This document shows positions 25,232 to 34,478 of a stretch of DNA of 64,000 nucleotides, in pieces (positions within the stretch are counted from its first letter, which is position 1; each line of letters opens with the position of its first letter). The stretch lies in the NCBI GenBank assembly GCA_900316285.1, contig ONCG01000020.1:1-64000 (forward strand), given 5' to 3'. A program made the position numbers and the translations under genes. This stretch comes from an uncultured Prevotellaceae bacterium (GTDB lineage: Bacteria; Bacteroidota; Bacteroidia; Bacteroidales; Bacteroidaceae). The notes under the pieces are model-generated. The model was given only the letters and a program-made list of their open reading frames with translations, had not been told where the DNA came from and did no database searches.

Positions 25232-25293
25232 CAAGCCGAAAAGCCAATGGCAACCTTATGAAAATCAAACAATAATTAATAAAACCAAACAAA

Positions 25294-26643
25294 ATGTCAA
25301 GTCTAACAATTGCCATCGTCGTCGCCTTCGTTATCGGCTATTTCTTCATTGCCATCGAAAGTGTGACGAAAGTGAACAAGGCCGCTATCGCGCTGCTGAT
25401 GTTCGTAGTATGCTGGACCCTCTTCATGATCGATCCGGCACAGTATCTGGCAACAGCCATCGGCGATGCCAAAGCCCTGATCGTCAGCGAGGAGATTGAG
25501 CATCACCTCGGCTCCACCGCCACCACGCTGTTCTTCCTCATGGGCGCGATGACCATCGTTGAACTCGTCGACCAAAACGGCGGCTTCAACTTCGTTCGTG
25601 ACACCCTGCAGACACGCAGCAAGAAAAAACTGCTCTGGCGCATCGCCTTCATGACGTTTGTGCTCTCGGCCATCCTCGACAACCTCACCACGTCGATTGT
25701 GATGATCATGATTCTGCGCAAGCTCGTGAGCGACAAGAAGGACCGCCTCATCTATGCAGCCCTCGTTGTCATCGCAGCCAACTCCGGTGGAGCCTTCTCG
25801 CCCATCGGCGATGTCACCACCATCATGCTTTGGAACAAGGGCGTCATCACGGCTGCCGGTGTCATCTCAGAGATTTTCATCCCGTCGCTGGTGTCGATGG
25901 TCATCCCCGCCTACATCCTCAGCCTCTCGCTGAAAGGCAAACTGACCTTCACCGAGGAACAGGCCTACAGTTTCCAAGCCAGCTCGCTCACCACGAAGCA
26001 GCGCAAGACCATCTTCTTCCTGGGTGTGGGCGGTCTGATCTTCGTTCCTATCTTCAAGAGCATCACCCATCTGCCTCCGTTCATTGGCATCCTGTTGGTG
26101 CTCGGCGTGCTCTGGACCGTTACTGAAGTGTTCTATGCCCGTCTGCAGGAAGAAGAGGAGCAGGGAGCCATGCAGAAGCGCGTCACTGACATGCTGTCAC
26201 GCATCGACATGTCGACCATTTTGTTCTTCCTCGGCATCCTCATGGCCGTGGCTTGTCTGGAGACCATCGGTGTGCTCACCGCTCTTGGCAAGGGCCTCGA
26301 CGTGGCCTTCGCAGGCAATCACTATCTCGTCACGGGCATCATCGGTGTCCTGTCGTCCATCGTCGACAACGTGCCTCTCGTGGCAGGTTGCATGGGTATG
26401 TATCCCGTACAGGCTGTTGGCGACATGGCCGTTGACGGTATATTCTGGCAGCTGCTAGCCTACTGTGCTGGTGTGGGTGGATCGATGCTTATCATCGGCT
26501 CTGCCGCCGGTGTGGTCGTCATGGGCTTGGAGAAGATCACCTTCGGCTGGTATCTGAAGCGTATCACGTGGATTGCCTTCGTGGGATATATCGCCGGTAT
26601 CATCTGCTACTGGGCACTCCGCACCTTCATCTTCGGTGCATAA
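25294..26643 (+). CDS. nhaD: NhaD-type Na+/H+ antiporter
   Basis: A 449-residue inner-membrane antiporter of the ion transporter superfamily. It has about twelve membrane segments and the characteristic regions HHLGSTATTLFFLMGAMTIVELVDQNGGF, VLSAILDNLTTSIVMI and the repeat-related GVLSSIVDNVPLVAG, plus NSGGAFSPIGDVTT. The two S-x-x-D-N sites in opposing halves are the ion pathway of this family. It would extrude sodium in exchange for protons. Single gene with its own promoter-like element and a strong terminator. Confidence 0.9.
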   Translation: MSSLTIAIVVAFVIGYFFIAIESVTKVNKAAIALLMFVVCWTLFMIDPAQYLATAIGDAKALIVSEEIEHHLGSTATTLFFLMGAMTIVELVDQNGGFNFVRDTLQTRSKKKLLWRIAFMTFVLSAILDNLTTSIVMIMILRKLVSDKKDRLIYAALVVIAANSGGAFSPIGDVTTIMLWNKGVITAAGVISEIFIPSLVSMVIPAYILSLSLKGKLTFTEEQAYSFQASSLTTKQRKTIFFLGVGGLIFVPIFKSITHLPPFIGILLVLGVLWTVTEVFYARLQEEEEQGAMQKRVTDMLSRIDMSTILFFLGILMAVACLETIGVLTALGKGLDVAFAGNHYLVTGIIGVLSSIVDNVPLVAGCMGMYPVQAVGDMAVDGIFWQLLAYCAGVGGSMLIIGSAAGVVVMGLEKITFGWYLKRITWIAFVGYIAGIICYWALRTFIFGA

Positions 26644-26672
26644 GGGAGCCTGCAAGATCAATAAACACATAG

Positions 26673-26699
26673 CCCAGGGCAATCGCCCTGGGTTTTTTA
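26673..26699 (+). terminator. Intrinsic terminator of nhaD
   Basis: CCCAGGGC (26673-26680), AATC loop, GCCCTGGG (26685-26692), then TTTTTT. Confidence 0.92.
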
Positions 26700-26762
26700 T
26701 TTATCAAGAATGGAAAGATTTAAATTGTTTTCCCTAATTTCTCCTAATTTGTTTCCATTTAT

Positions 26763-26793
26763 TTTGTCATTCCAGAAAAACATGCTATATTTG
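26763..26793 (+). promoter_or_regulatory. Promoter of the AAA/DUF4435 pair
   Basis: TTTG at 26763-26766, 19-bp spacer, TATATTTG at 26786-26793. The leader that follows (26815-26870) is made of repeated AGAAACT/TTGAAAC words. Confidence 0.65.
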
Positions 26794-26878
26794 CAATGAA
26801 ATCTATCATCATCTAGAAACTTGAAACGAGAAACTAGAAACTCAGAAACTTGAAACTTGAAACGAAACCTATAAGCCT

Positions 26879-27700
26879 ATGGCAAAATATGCAGAATACA
26901 TCACGCAGATAGAAATTGACTCGCTGTGGAGCGGGAGGAAGCATGTGGTGTGGAATCTTGATCGCCACGTAAACATCCTCTCAGGCATTAACGGCGAAGG
27001 CAAGTCCACCATCCTGAACAAGGTGGTGAAGAGTCTGTCGCAGGGCGGTGAGTTCCCCAGCCACCTTCTGAAGGGCGTACACCTGAAGGTGGAGCCCGAG
27101 GATGCACGCTGGATACGCTACGACCTGATGCGGTCGTTCGACATGCCAGTGCTCGATGCCGACACCATTGCACAAATCGACTCGCGCATCTCCTCGGCAC
27201 TCGACTTCCAGCTCTACAACCTCCAGCGCAAGTACCTCGACTACCAAGTGAACATCGGCAACCGACTCATCACCATTCTGCAGAGCGGAGAACCCGATGC
27301 AGCCAAGAAGGCACAGGAGATCTCACAGCGCAAGACACGCTTCCAAGACATGCTCGACGACCTGTTCCAGGAAACCGGTAAGCGCGTCATTCGCACCGAG
27401 AACGAGATTCGTTTCACGCAGATCGGCGAGACACTCGTGCCCTATCAGCTTTCGTCGGGCGAGAAGCAGATGCTTGCCATCCTGCTCACCGTACTTGTTG
27501 AGGACAACGAGCCCACCGTGCTTTTCATGGACGAGCCCGAGGTGTCGCTACACATCGAGTGGCAGAAGCAACTCATCGACCTCATCCTCGAACTCAATCC
27601 CAATGTGCAGATCATCCTTACCACCCACTCTCCTGCCGTGATTATGAATGGTTGGATGGACGCAGTGACGGAGGTGAGCGAGATATTGGTAAAGGAATAA
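26879..27700 (+). CDS. Compact ABC-type AAA ATPase (AAA_15/AAA_21-like)
   Basis: A 273-residue ATPase of the SMC/ABC class: Walker A GINGEGKST (36-44), signature LSSGEKQM (191-198), Walker B VLFMDE (214-219) and the switch histidine H250 in LTTHSP. A helical segment (about 100-175) lies between Walker A and the signature, much shorter than in OLD or AriA proteins. It is followed 37 bp later by a DUF4435 gene. The same two-family pairing defines the PARIS anti-phage system (AriA ATPase plus AriB DUF4435), but this ATPase is smaller, and the pair may instead have a housekeeping role. Confidence 0.85.
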   Translation: MAKYAEYITQIEIDSLWSGRKHVVWNLDRHVNILSGINGEGKSTILNKVVKSLSQGGEFPSHLLKGVHLKVEPEDARWIRYDLMRSFDMPVLDADTIAQIDSRISSALDFQLYNLQRKYLDYQVNIGNRLITILQSGEPDAAKKAQEISQRKTRFQDMLDDLFQETGKRVIRTENEIRFTQIGETLVPYQLSSGEKQMLAILLTVLVEDNEPTVLFMDEPEVSLHIEWQKQLIDLILELNPNVQIILTTHSPAVIMNGWMDAVTEVSEILVKE

Positions 27701-27737
27701 AGGGCATCAAGGGGAGTAAAAGAGCATCAAGGGACAT

Positions 27738-28775
27738 ATGAGGCGACTTAAAGATAATGTTTCTTCTTCATATTTCGAGGCGGCCAACCGACTGAAGCCG
27801 AAGACCGCCCGACGTCGCATCGTGGCCTATGTGGAGGCTTACGACGATGTATTCTTCTGGCGCACGGTGCTCAGCCGTTTCGAAACGCCAGAACGATACT
27901 TCGAGGTGATGCTCCCTTCACGCGTCGGAAAGCTCGAACGAGGCAAGAAGGCAGCAATGATGCGACTGCTCTCAGCGCGGGTAGGACGCTCGATGCTCGC
28001 CTGCGTCGATGCCGACTACGACTTCCTCACACAAGGCGCCAGCGAAACGTCGCGCCAGATGCTGCAGAACCCCTACGTGCTACACACTTACGCTTACGCC
28101 ATCGAAAACTTGCAGTGCTATGCGCCCACGCTACGCGATGTCTGCGTGGCGGTAACGCTCAACGACCATATGGTGTTCAACATCGAAGAGTATTTGCGCG
28201 AGTATTCGCAAGCCATCTTCCCACTGTTCGTATGGAGCATTTGGCACTACCGCCGCGACTGCTACAAGGAGTTCACCATCAGCGATTTCTGCACGGTCAT
28301 CGAAACGGGCAATTTCACCATTCAGAAGGCACCCGAGATACTGCAGCGCGTCAGGCGAAAGGTCGGCACCCGTGTGGCACAGCTACAGCGCGAGCACCCC
28401 GATGCCAAGGAGTCGTATCTCGAAGTGAAGGAGTCGCTGAAGCAGCTCGGTGTCACCGCCGACACCACCTATTTATATATACAGGGCCACCACCTGTTCA
28501 ACAATGTCGTCGTCCCCATGCTCAAGAAGGTATGTAGCCAGCTGGTGAACGAGCGACAGAGCGAGATAACGCGCCAAAGCCTGCACAGTCAGCAACGACA
28601 CAACGAACTGTCGTGCTACACGAAAAGCATCGGCGACATCGAGTCCACCCTGAAGAAAAACCTTGGCTACATGCTCTCCGACCCCTTCCAGCGCATACTC
28701 GCCGACGTCGCGAAAATCTTCCCTACTGCCAACAAGGCGCCAGAAGAAGAAGTAAAAGAAGAGGCCGTCTGGTAA
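27738..28775 (+). CDS. DUF4435 (TOPRIM-like) protein
   Basis: A 345-residue protein with the marks of DUF4435: YVEAYDDVFFW (E33, D36, D37), ACVDADYDFL (D91, D93, D95) and YAIENLQCY (IEN 122-124). These are the acidic positions of a TOPRIM-type metal site, so a nuclease role is possible. The C-terminal half is helical, and the tail is acidic (EEEVKEEAVW). In PARIS the DUF4435 protein is the toxin released by the ATPase partner and cleaves tRNA; whether this one does so cannot be told. It starts 37 bp after the ATPase gene and they form one unit. Confidence 0.75.
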   Translation: MRRLKDNVSSSYFEAANRLKPKTARRRIVAYVEAYDDVFFWRTVLSRFETPERYFEVMLPSRVGKLERGKKAAMMRLLSARVGRSMLACVDADYDFLTQGASETSRQMLQNPYVLHTYAYAIENLQCYAPTLRDVCVAVTLNDHMVFNIEEYLREYSQAIFPLFVWSIWHYRRDCYKEFTISDFCTVIETGNFTIQKAPEILQRVRRKVGTRVAQLQREHPDAKESYLEVKESLKQLGVTADTTYLYIQGHHLFNNVVVPMLKKVCSQLVNERQSEITRQSLHSQQRHNELSCYTKSIGDIESTLKKNLGYMLSDPFQRILADVAKIFPTANKAPEEEVKEEAVW

Positions 28776-28897
28776 ATACTCCCACACTTTTTTATCGGAA
28801 AGAAATCAGAAGAAATGACACCTAGCAATTTCTTCTAACTTGTCATTTTGTTCTTTCCGGTGAAACCCGAATCGGTCAATAGAGAATTGTGTGTTGA

Positions 28898-29008
28898 TGT
28901 AGGGACGCGGCGTGCCGCGTTATTGCAGAGGGAAGGGCAACATCCAGCAACGCGGCACGTTTATTTTGACTGACTTGCTCCAGTAACGCGGCACACCGCG
29001 TCCCTACA
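28898..29008. mobile_element. MITE-like element with 26-bp inverted ends (111 bp)
   Basis: The left end TGTAGGGACGCGGCGTGCCG and the right end, read inverted, agree in 24 of the first 25 positions. A third, internal copy of the AACGCGGCAC word lies near 28949-28958. No gene is encoded. No target-site duplication is evident. It lies between the converging DUF4435 and Dna2-like genes. Confidence 0.8.
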
Positions 29009-29056
29009 TTTTTTGTCAAACAATCGCTTTGGGATGAAGCCCTCGCTCAGAAAGTA

Positions 29057-32000
29057 TTACTGGTGCTGAAGGATATAATCGATGAGGTCGCGATAAAGGG
29101 CGTTCTGGCGGAGTGTGGGCTCGTGGCCAGTGATAATCATACGGCAACGGGCACGGGTGAGGGCAACATTCAATTTACGGTCGATGATGTGGGTGATAGA
29201 TGGGTCTTCAGCATCGGGTTCCTCGAAGGTGTTGGCGCAGAGGAAGTCGAGTTGGTAGTGGCGAGTGACGGTGGTGCTATAGACGATGACATCGCGCTGC
29301 GACCCTTGGTAGCGTTCCACGGTGTCGATGCTAACATTGAGCAGCTCGGGAACGTGCAGGGCTTCGAGCTCGCGGCGTATCATACTAATCTGATTGCGGT
29401 AGGGTACGATGACACCAACTGTCTTATCGGCATCGAAGCGCGGGCCGTATTCCTGATAGACCTTCAGCAGCTCAGCAGCAACAATGCGTGCCTCATCGGG
29501 GTTCACCTTGTCGGAAAGAGCCCCACCCCGACCCTCCCCCGTAGGGAGGGAGAGCGTTCCACACCGATCCTCTTCTGCAGGGAGGGAGGAGGGGATGAAG
29601 CGCAGGCGCGGCTCTAGCGACGGCTCTTCCTGATGAGGAAGGGGCACGGGCAGCAGCTGTTCGCGATGATAGAACATGCGGTTGGGCCAGGCAGCGATGT
29701 CGGGGTGCATGCGTCCCTGTCGGCGCAGAATACCCTTGCACTCTTCCGGACACGACAACAGGAGTCGCTCGAAGAGGGAGTTACGGCAATTGGTGAGGCC
29801 GATGGCCTGCAGCTGCGGGTCGTCGACGGCCGATGCCTGCTCGCTCTGCTGCACAACGGCCGGCAGTTGCTTGTGGTCGCCAATGAGAATGAACTTCGGC
29901 ACTTGGCAGAGCAGTCCGACGATGGCGGGCTCAAGAATCTGACTGGCCTCGTCGACGATGGCGATGGAGAACTTCTTTAGCGTGAACAGGGAGTTCTGCG
30001 ACTGCAGCGAGGTAGTGGTGCCAACAACAATGCGAACGCTGAGGAGCCGTTCGCGGATGGCCTGCAGCTGTGGACGGTCGTCGATGAGTTGGCGTAGCAG
30101 ATGACTGCGATAGCGTGGGTCGCAGGAGTATTCCTTGCCGATGCGCAGATAGTCGAAGCCGGCGGCATTGAGCATCTCGCAGATTTCATCGACGGCCCGA
30201 TTTGTGTAGGCGGTGAGCAGGATGGCTCCGTTGCTTGCCGACAAGTGTTCTTCCACCAGATAGCGCAACGCCATCGACGTCTTGCCTGTGCCGGGAGGGC
30301 CGACAAGGAGGAAGTAGTCGAGAGCCTGACGGGCGCGCAATACGATGTCGTCGTAGTGTGGGTGATAGCTGCGAGAGAGTTGCTGCTTGCCATCGGTGCG
30401 TGGAGACTGCAGGCCCAGCAAGAGCCTGCGGCGCTCAGGTGCGGAGGCAGCGAAGGCTGCAAGAGCCTTGATATTTGTGCTACCACCAAGGTCGCAATGT
30501 TCGAGGGCGTAGAGGAGAGCCCCACCCCGACCCTCCCCCGTAGGGAGGGAGGAGGAAGCGCCACTCTGGTTGCTCTCCCTTCTAGGCTCCAAGAGGTTGG
30601 GATTCTGCTGACCATCGCTGAGGATGACGGTGAGGGTGTCGGAGAGAATCTGGGTGAGCGTGCCTTTATAGAGCAGGCTGCGCCGCGCATCGGGTTCCTC
30701 GCCTTCCTGATAGGCATAGAGATAGACAGAGTCGCCGTTGCGGAAGTTCGACAGGAAGTTCTCGCCTTGGTCGGGGACGCTCAACGTGATGACATCATAG
30801 CCGCGGCCGGGGTCGCTCTTCTGCTTGTCGATAATGGTGAGATCGGTATAGATAGTGCCAATCTCCTTCTTCTCAGCCAACGGCAGGTTCCAAAGGTCGG
30901 CGGTGCTGTTGCCGGGCTTTTCGCGATTACCCAGTCGCGATGCGAGCTGCTCACGATAACTGAACGTGAGCATGCGGCAGACGTAGGCACGTTCGAGGGG
31001 CGACAAACGGTGGAATGGTGCGGTGACGGCTTCCACCTGCGGCTGCACGAAGCTTTCGAAAAACGCCCGCTTTTCTTTTCGTTCCAGCAGCGTTTCGGGT
31101 TGCAACACCTTCAGAATAGGTTCAAAGCCGCGCGTGGCAATAAAATAGTCGGTGGCAACGATACGATTGCGCAGGGCGATGGCCTCGTGGAAGAGCGTCT
31201 GATAAAAGTTCACGGCGACGAGTCCACCCGGCAGCGGGTATTTGGAATAGAGCAGGCGTGCATCGAGTTTTCCTACTGGGAGATGGAAGTTCTGTAACAA
31301 CACACCATAGTAGAGCAGCAGCTGTACGTAGTTGTCTTCCTTCTGAAAGCTGCCAAACTCGTTGGGACACTGTCGCTCGATGTTGTAGTTCTTGCCCGAC
31401 TTCTGCTCGACGAGCAGCCGGAAATCGGTGGTCATCAGGTCGACACGCCCCTGCAAGCCAAGCCGTTCGCAGACAAACGAAGGCTCGAGGATGGCCATGT
31501 CGCGCGAATAGCTGGTGCTTTGCCCTGCCTTCGCTTTTGCTGTAGGGGCTTTGGAAGGGAACAGCTCGGCGACAATCTGCTGGATATTGGCGGCTTGATT
31601 GGCGGCTGCCTGCTTGTAGTCTTCCTGCTGGTTCAAGTCGGGACAGGTGCAATAGTCGAGTGCCTGCTGGCGGAAGTGAGCACGGAAGGTCTGCTGCCAG
31701 TCGTAAGGACCATCGCTATTGATGACGTCGTCGAGCACACGGCCGGCGAAATTACCCAGCAGCAACGCCTGCGAGTTGGCGTTCGGCGACAGGCGGCGAA
31801 CGGTATAGCTCAGTGGATGATGGCCGTAGCTCTGGAAGCAACTGGCGATGGAACTAATATCAATGAGGTAGTCAGGCTCCACGACGACAAGGGAGGGAAG
31901 CAGCGTGGCGACTTCGCCTGACTGTTTCTGCTCGCAGTCGAGCAAGTTGAGCTGCATGCCCTTTTTGACGATTTGCTTCAGATACTGCAGATGAGTAGCA

Positions 32001-32509
32001 CTGCAGTCAACCACAACAGGCCGGCCATCGGCATCATCTTGGTCTACGGTAGCAAAAATGCGGTCGCCGTCGACGTTGTCGACGAGGCATCGCACGTAAC
32101 GATAGTCGATGTGCCGGTGTTCGGCCTGCGGCTTGTTAACACCGGGAATGCGACCCGTGAGCAAGGAGGGAACGGACGTGTGGAAGACGGCGCTGATGAA
32201 GAGTGCCAGCGCACGGCAATCGTAGAGCACATCCTCAGGAGCCAACGGCTTGGAGCGGTTGCTGTCGCGACGCATCTTCTGAATGGTCACCACGTCGGCA
32301 GTCCTGACGTTGTGCTGCTTGCAGAGGTAGTCGACCTGTGAGAAAAGGTTACCAAAGGCGATGTTCGACGTACGCAATGCCTCTTGGCAGCACAACACCA
32401 GCGTCTCATGCATCAGGCGATTGGCAGGTGTGCCGTCGGGAAGGTTCAGAATGTCGGCAACCCTTGCAAACAGGTCGGCGGCAGTGATATGGTCTTCGGT
32501 TCTTTTCAT
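29057..32509 (-). CDS. Dna2-like nuclease-helicase (PD-(D/E)XK plus SF1B)
   Basis: An 1150-residue protein. The N-terminal third has a Cas4/Dna2-type nuclease core: GLQGRVDLM (catalytic D357) and LLVEQKSGK (E368, K370), numbered from ATG 32509. The C-terminal half is an SF1B helicase: Walker A LVGPPGTGKTSMALRYL, AIVDEASQ, LIGDHKQLPAVV, VERYQGSQRDVIVYSTT and NVALTRARCRMIITG. Such enzymes unwind and trim 5' flaps or broken ends. Two short palindromic modules, both reading SLPTGEGRGGAL, are inserted in frame, one before the helicase and one within it. It follows the GH20 gene by 29 bp. It could serve DNA repair or defence; repair is the safer reading. Confidence 0.85.
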   Translation of the reverse strand: MKRTEDHITAADLFARVADILNLPDGTPANRLMHETLVLCCQEALRTSNIAFGNLFSQVDYLCKQHNVRTADVVTIQKMRRDSNRSKPLAPEDVLYDCRALALFISAVFHTSVPSLLTGRIPGVNKPQAEHRHIDYRYVRCLVDNVDGDRIFATVDQDDADGRPVVVDCSATHLQYLKQIVKKGMQLNLLDCEQKQSGEVATLLPSLVVVEPDYLIDISSIASCFQSYGHHPLSYTVRRLSPNANSQALLLGNFAGRVLDDVINSDGPYDWQQTFRAHFRQQALDYCTCPDLNQQEDYKQAAANQAANIQQIVAELFPSKAPTAKAKAGQSTSYSRDMAILEPSFVCERLGLQGRVDLMTTDFRLLVEQKSGKNYNIERQCPNEFGSFQKEDNYVQLLLYYGVLLQNFHLPVGKLDARLLYSKYPLPGGLVAVNFYQTLFHEAIALRNRIVATDYFIATRGFEPILKVLQPETLLERKEKRAFFESFVQPQVEAVTAPFHRLSPLERAYVCRMLTFSYREQLASRLGNREKPGNSTADLWNLPLAEKKEIGTIYTDLTIIDKQKSDPGRGYDVITLSVPDQGENFLSNFRNGDSVYLYAYQEGEEPDARRSLLYKGTLTQILSDTLTVILSDGQQNPNLLEPRRESNQSGASSSLPTGEGRGGALLYALEHCDLGGSTNIKALAAFAASAPERRRLLLGLQSPRTDGKQQLSRSYHPHYDDIVLRARQALDYFLLVGPPGTGKTSMALRYLVEEHLSASNGAILLTAYTNRAVDEICEMLNAAGFDYLRIGKEYSCDPRYRSHLLRQLIDDRPQLQAIRERLLSVRIVVGTTTSLQSQNSLFTLKKFSIAIVDEASQILEPAIVGLLCQVPKFILIGDHKQLPAVVQQSEQASAVDDPQLQAIGLTNCRNSLFERLLLSCPEECKGILRRQGRMHPDIAAWPNRMFYHREQLLPVPLPHQEEPSLEPRLRFIPSSLPAEEDRCGTLSLPTGEGRGGALSDKVNPDEARIVAAELLKVYQEYGPRFDADKTVGVIVPYRNQISMIRRELEALHVPELLNVSIDTVERYQGSQRDVIVYSTTVTRHYQLDFLCANTFEEPDAEDPSITHIIDRKLNVALTRARCRMIITGHEPTLRQNALYRDLIDYILQHQ
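29515..29597. repeat. Palindromic module (copy 1) inside the Dna2-like gene
   Basis: A 36-bp core (29517-29552) with a CCCTCCC-CCGTA-GGGAGGG hairpin, followed by a second, diverged copy up to about 29597. Encodes SLPTGEGRGGAL plus PSSLPAEEDRCGT on the minus strand. Confidence 0.8.
30515..30550. repeat. Palindromic module (copy 2) inside the Dna2-like gene
   Basis: Identical to the 36-bp core at 29517-29552, about 1.0 kb away in the same gene, in the same orientation and the same reading frame. Confidence 0.9.
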
Positions 32510-32538
32510 GGAGGTCAATAGTTTTTAGGAGGCGTTGG

Positions 32539-34452
32539 TCAGGGTTCGTAGTCGAGGTCGAGGGCTCGTCGCCCTTCAAGGTCGGTGAAGACGAAGGTGA
32601 ACATCCATTTGTTCAGTCGGATGCCGGGCGTCGGACCGTAGGGCAGCTGCAGGCGAACGGTGTTCCAGCCTTCCTCCAGATGCAAGATGACGGGCTTGCG
32701 AGCAGCCATGTTCTCATCGGCGAGCGGCGTCTCGCTGAGAACACGCTGCCCGTGGTTCTTCCAAATGGGTGCGAGAATCTCCACGCCGTTCAGCCAGAGG
32801 CGCGAGCCCTTGCAGTCCCAATAGCCATATTCCGGCACGCTGTCTTGCTCCGAGCGACTGTAGTTCTGCAGTTCGATGAGTGCTCCCACCTTTTGGTCTT
32901 GGGGCGAGTACACACGCGTCTCGGCCCAAGCGGTGTCGCCATATTCGGCTGGCGGCAACAAGGCCGGAATGACATTCCGCCACGTGTGGTTCAGGTAGAC
33001 GGCGGCTCCGGTGGCATCGAAAGTGCGATGCCGATAGGTCACCTTCCACCGCACGTGCGACTGGCGGACATAGGCAATGGGCTCGTTGCTGAGCGCATGG
33101 CTCTTATGGAAGAGGAAACGCTCCTCCCAGCCGATGAAATCGGCGTTTTTTGCAGGCGAGACCACACCCGAAGTCTCGATGTAATGCTCTCCCCCACCCT
33201 GCCAAGCACGCGAGGCGAGGGCGATGACGGCAGGATAGAAAGCGTTCTGTCGCAGGATGTCGTCAGGTGTTGGCAACACATGGTCGTTCCACACGCAGGC
33301 GATGGCACCCGCCAATTCCTCTGACCCGCGGCTGACATAGTAGATGTTGCTCAGGTAGAGAGCGGCGACATCGGCAAACGAGTCGAAGTGGTTCAGATAG
33401 GTATAGCGGCAGTCGATGTTCGGACGACCCTTCACCAGTCGGCCCGCCGTGCTCCATAGCTGCACCATATCGGCCTGTGCGGGGTCTGCCTTGGTGGGAT
33501 TCCACACCACGACCTTTCGTCCGAGCGTATGCACCCAGTCGGTCATCGCCGGAATGAAGTTAGGCATGGAGATATTCACCTCATCGGCCCCAAGATGCAG
33601 ATAGGGTGCCAGAGGGAAGGCACCGGCAAGCTCAGAGAGGATGGTCTGCATCTCACGCATGCCCTGAAGGGTCTGCATCGAGTGCCCCATGGCACGCTCG
33701 AAGGCGGCGCTGTGGCCCGGCATGTCGATTTCGGGAATCACCGTGATGCCATACAGACGGGCATAGGCTTCCAGCTCGCGACATTGTTCCTGCGTGTAGA
33801 AGCCACCCTTGTGGCGCGTCATCGCGGCATCGGAGGTGAGCTGCGGATAGCTCTTCACCTCGAAACGCCATGCCTGGTTCTCGGTGAGATGCCAGTGGAA
33901 GGTATTCACTTTGAAGCGCGAGAGCAGTCGGATTTGTCGTTTCAGGTCGTCGAGGGGAATGAACGAGCGGCCCGTGTCGTGCATGAAGCCACGCAGCTTG
34001 AAGGCCGGCCAGTCGGTGATGGTCACGGCCTCAACGCCGGTACGCCCCTGATAACCCTCGGCGAGCTGCTGCAGGGTTTGTGCCGCACGGATGACACCCG
34101 TCGGCGTGACGGTCTCAATGCTAATGCGATTCTCATCCACGTCGAGTCGGTAGGCCTCGTTCTCGTAGCCGTCGAGGCGGTAGTCGTAGCTGCCAGGAAT
34201 CTCGTCGACGAGTCGCACCTCCACCCGGAACTTCGACTTTGCCACCAGCTCGCAACCGTTCTCCTCAAGCACGCTGCGCAACAGCCAGCAGTCGGTGGGG
34301 TCGCTGAGCACTATCTTCCGCCCCAAAGCAAACACCCTGCCACCCTCCTTCACAGCAATTTGCTGCGGCTGGGGCAACAGATGATTGGTGCGAGCTTTCG
34401 CGATGCAGGTGGAAAGCAACACCAGGATGGCAATGAAGACATTTCTCAGCAT
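32539..34452 (-). CDS. GH20 beta-N-acetylhexosaminidase, secreted
   Basis: A 637-residue exported enzyme (signal peptide about 1-20). Residues 22-145 are the GH20b N-terminal domain (LLPQPQQIAVKEGG). The barrel starts at FKLRGFMHDTGRSFIPL and includes FHWHLTENQAWRFEVKSYPQL, VIPEIDMPGHSAAF and the catalytic D290-E291 in YLHLGADEVN. The C-terminal part from about 450 is a beta-rich region (WKVTYRHRTFDATGAAVYL..., VILHLEEGWNTVRLQLPYG), probably a sugar-binding sandwich. It would remove terminal N-acetylhexosamines in the periplasm or at the surface. It lies 26 bp after glnN and 29 bp before the Dna2-like gene, in an apparent operon. Confidence 0.9.
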   Translation of the reverse strand: MLRNVFIAILVLLSTCIAKARTNHLLPQPQQIAVKEGGRVFALGRKIVLSDPTDCWLLRSVLEENGCELVAKSKFRVEVRLVDEIPGSYDYRLDGYENEAYRLDVDENRISIETVTPTGVIRAAQTLQQLAEGYQGRTGVEAVTITDWPAFKLRGFMHDTGRSFIPLDDLKRQIRLLSRFKVNTFHWHLTENQAWRFEVKSYPQLTSDAAMTRHKGGFYTQEQCRELEAYARLYGITVIPEIDMPGHSAAFERAMGHSMQTLQGMREMQTILSELAGAFPLAPYLHLGADEVNISMPNFIPAMTDWVHTLGRKVVVWNPTKADPAQADMVQLWSTAGRLVKGRPNIDCRYTYLNHFDSFADVAALYLSNIYYVSRGSEELAGAIACVWNDHVLPTPDDILRQNAFYPAVIALASRAWQGGGEHYIETSGVVSPAKNADFIGWEERFLFHKSHALSNEPIAYVRQSHVRWKVTYRHRTFDATGAAVYLNHTWRNVIPALLPPAEYGDTAWAETRVYSPQDQKVGALIELQNYSRSEQDSVPEYGYWDCKGSRLWLNGVEILAPIWKNHGQRVLSETPLADENMAARKPVILHLEEGWNTVRLQLPYGPTPGIRLNKWMFTFVFTDLEGRRALDLDYEP

Positions 34453-34478
34453 CTCAACGTCTCAACTTCTTAACGTCT

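Noticed and set aside
26879-28775. Calling the ATPase/DUF4435 pair a true PARIS system
   Set aside because: Families and order agree, but the ATPase is far shorter than AriA as I know it, and no phage-trigger evidence can come from sequence. Kept as PARIS-like only.
30101-31297. 398-codon open frame antisense to the Dna2-like gene
   Set aside because: Lies opposite intact helicase motifs; no family pattern or own promoter.
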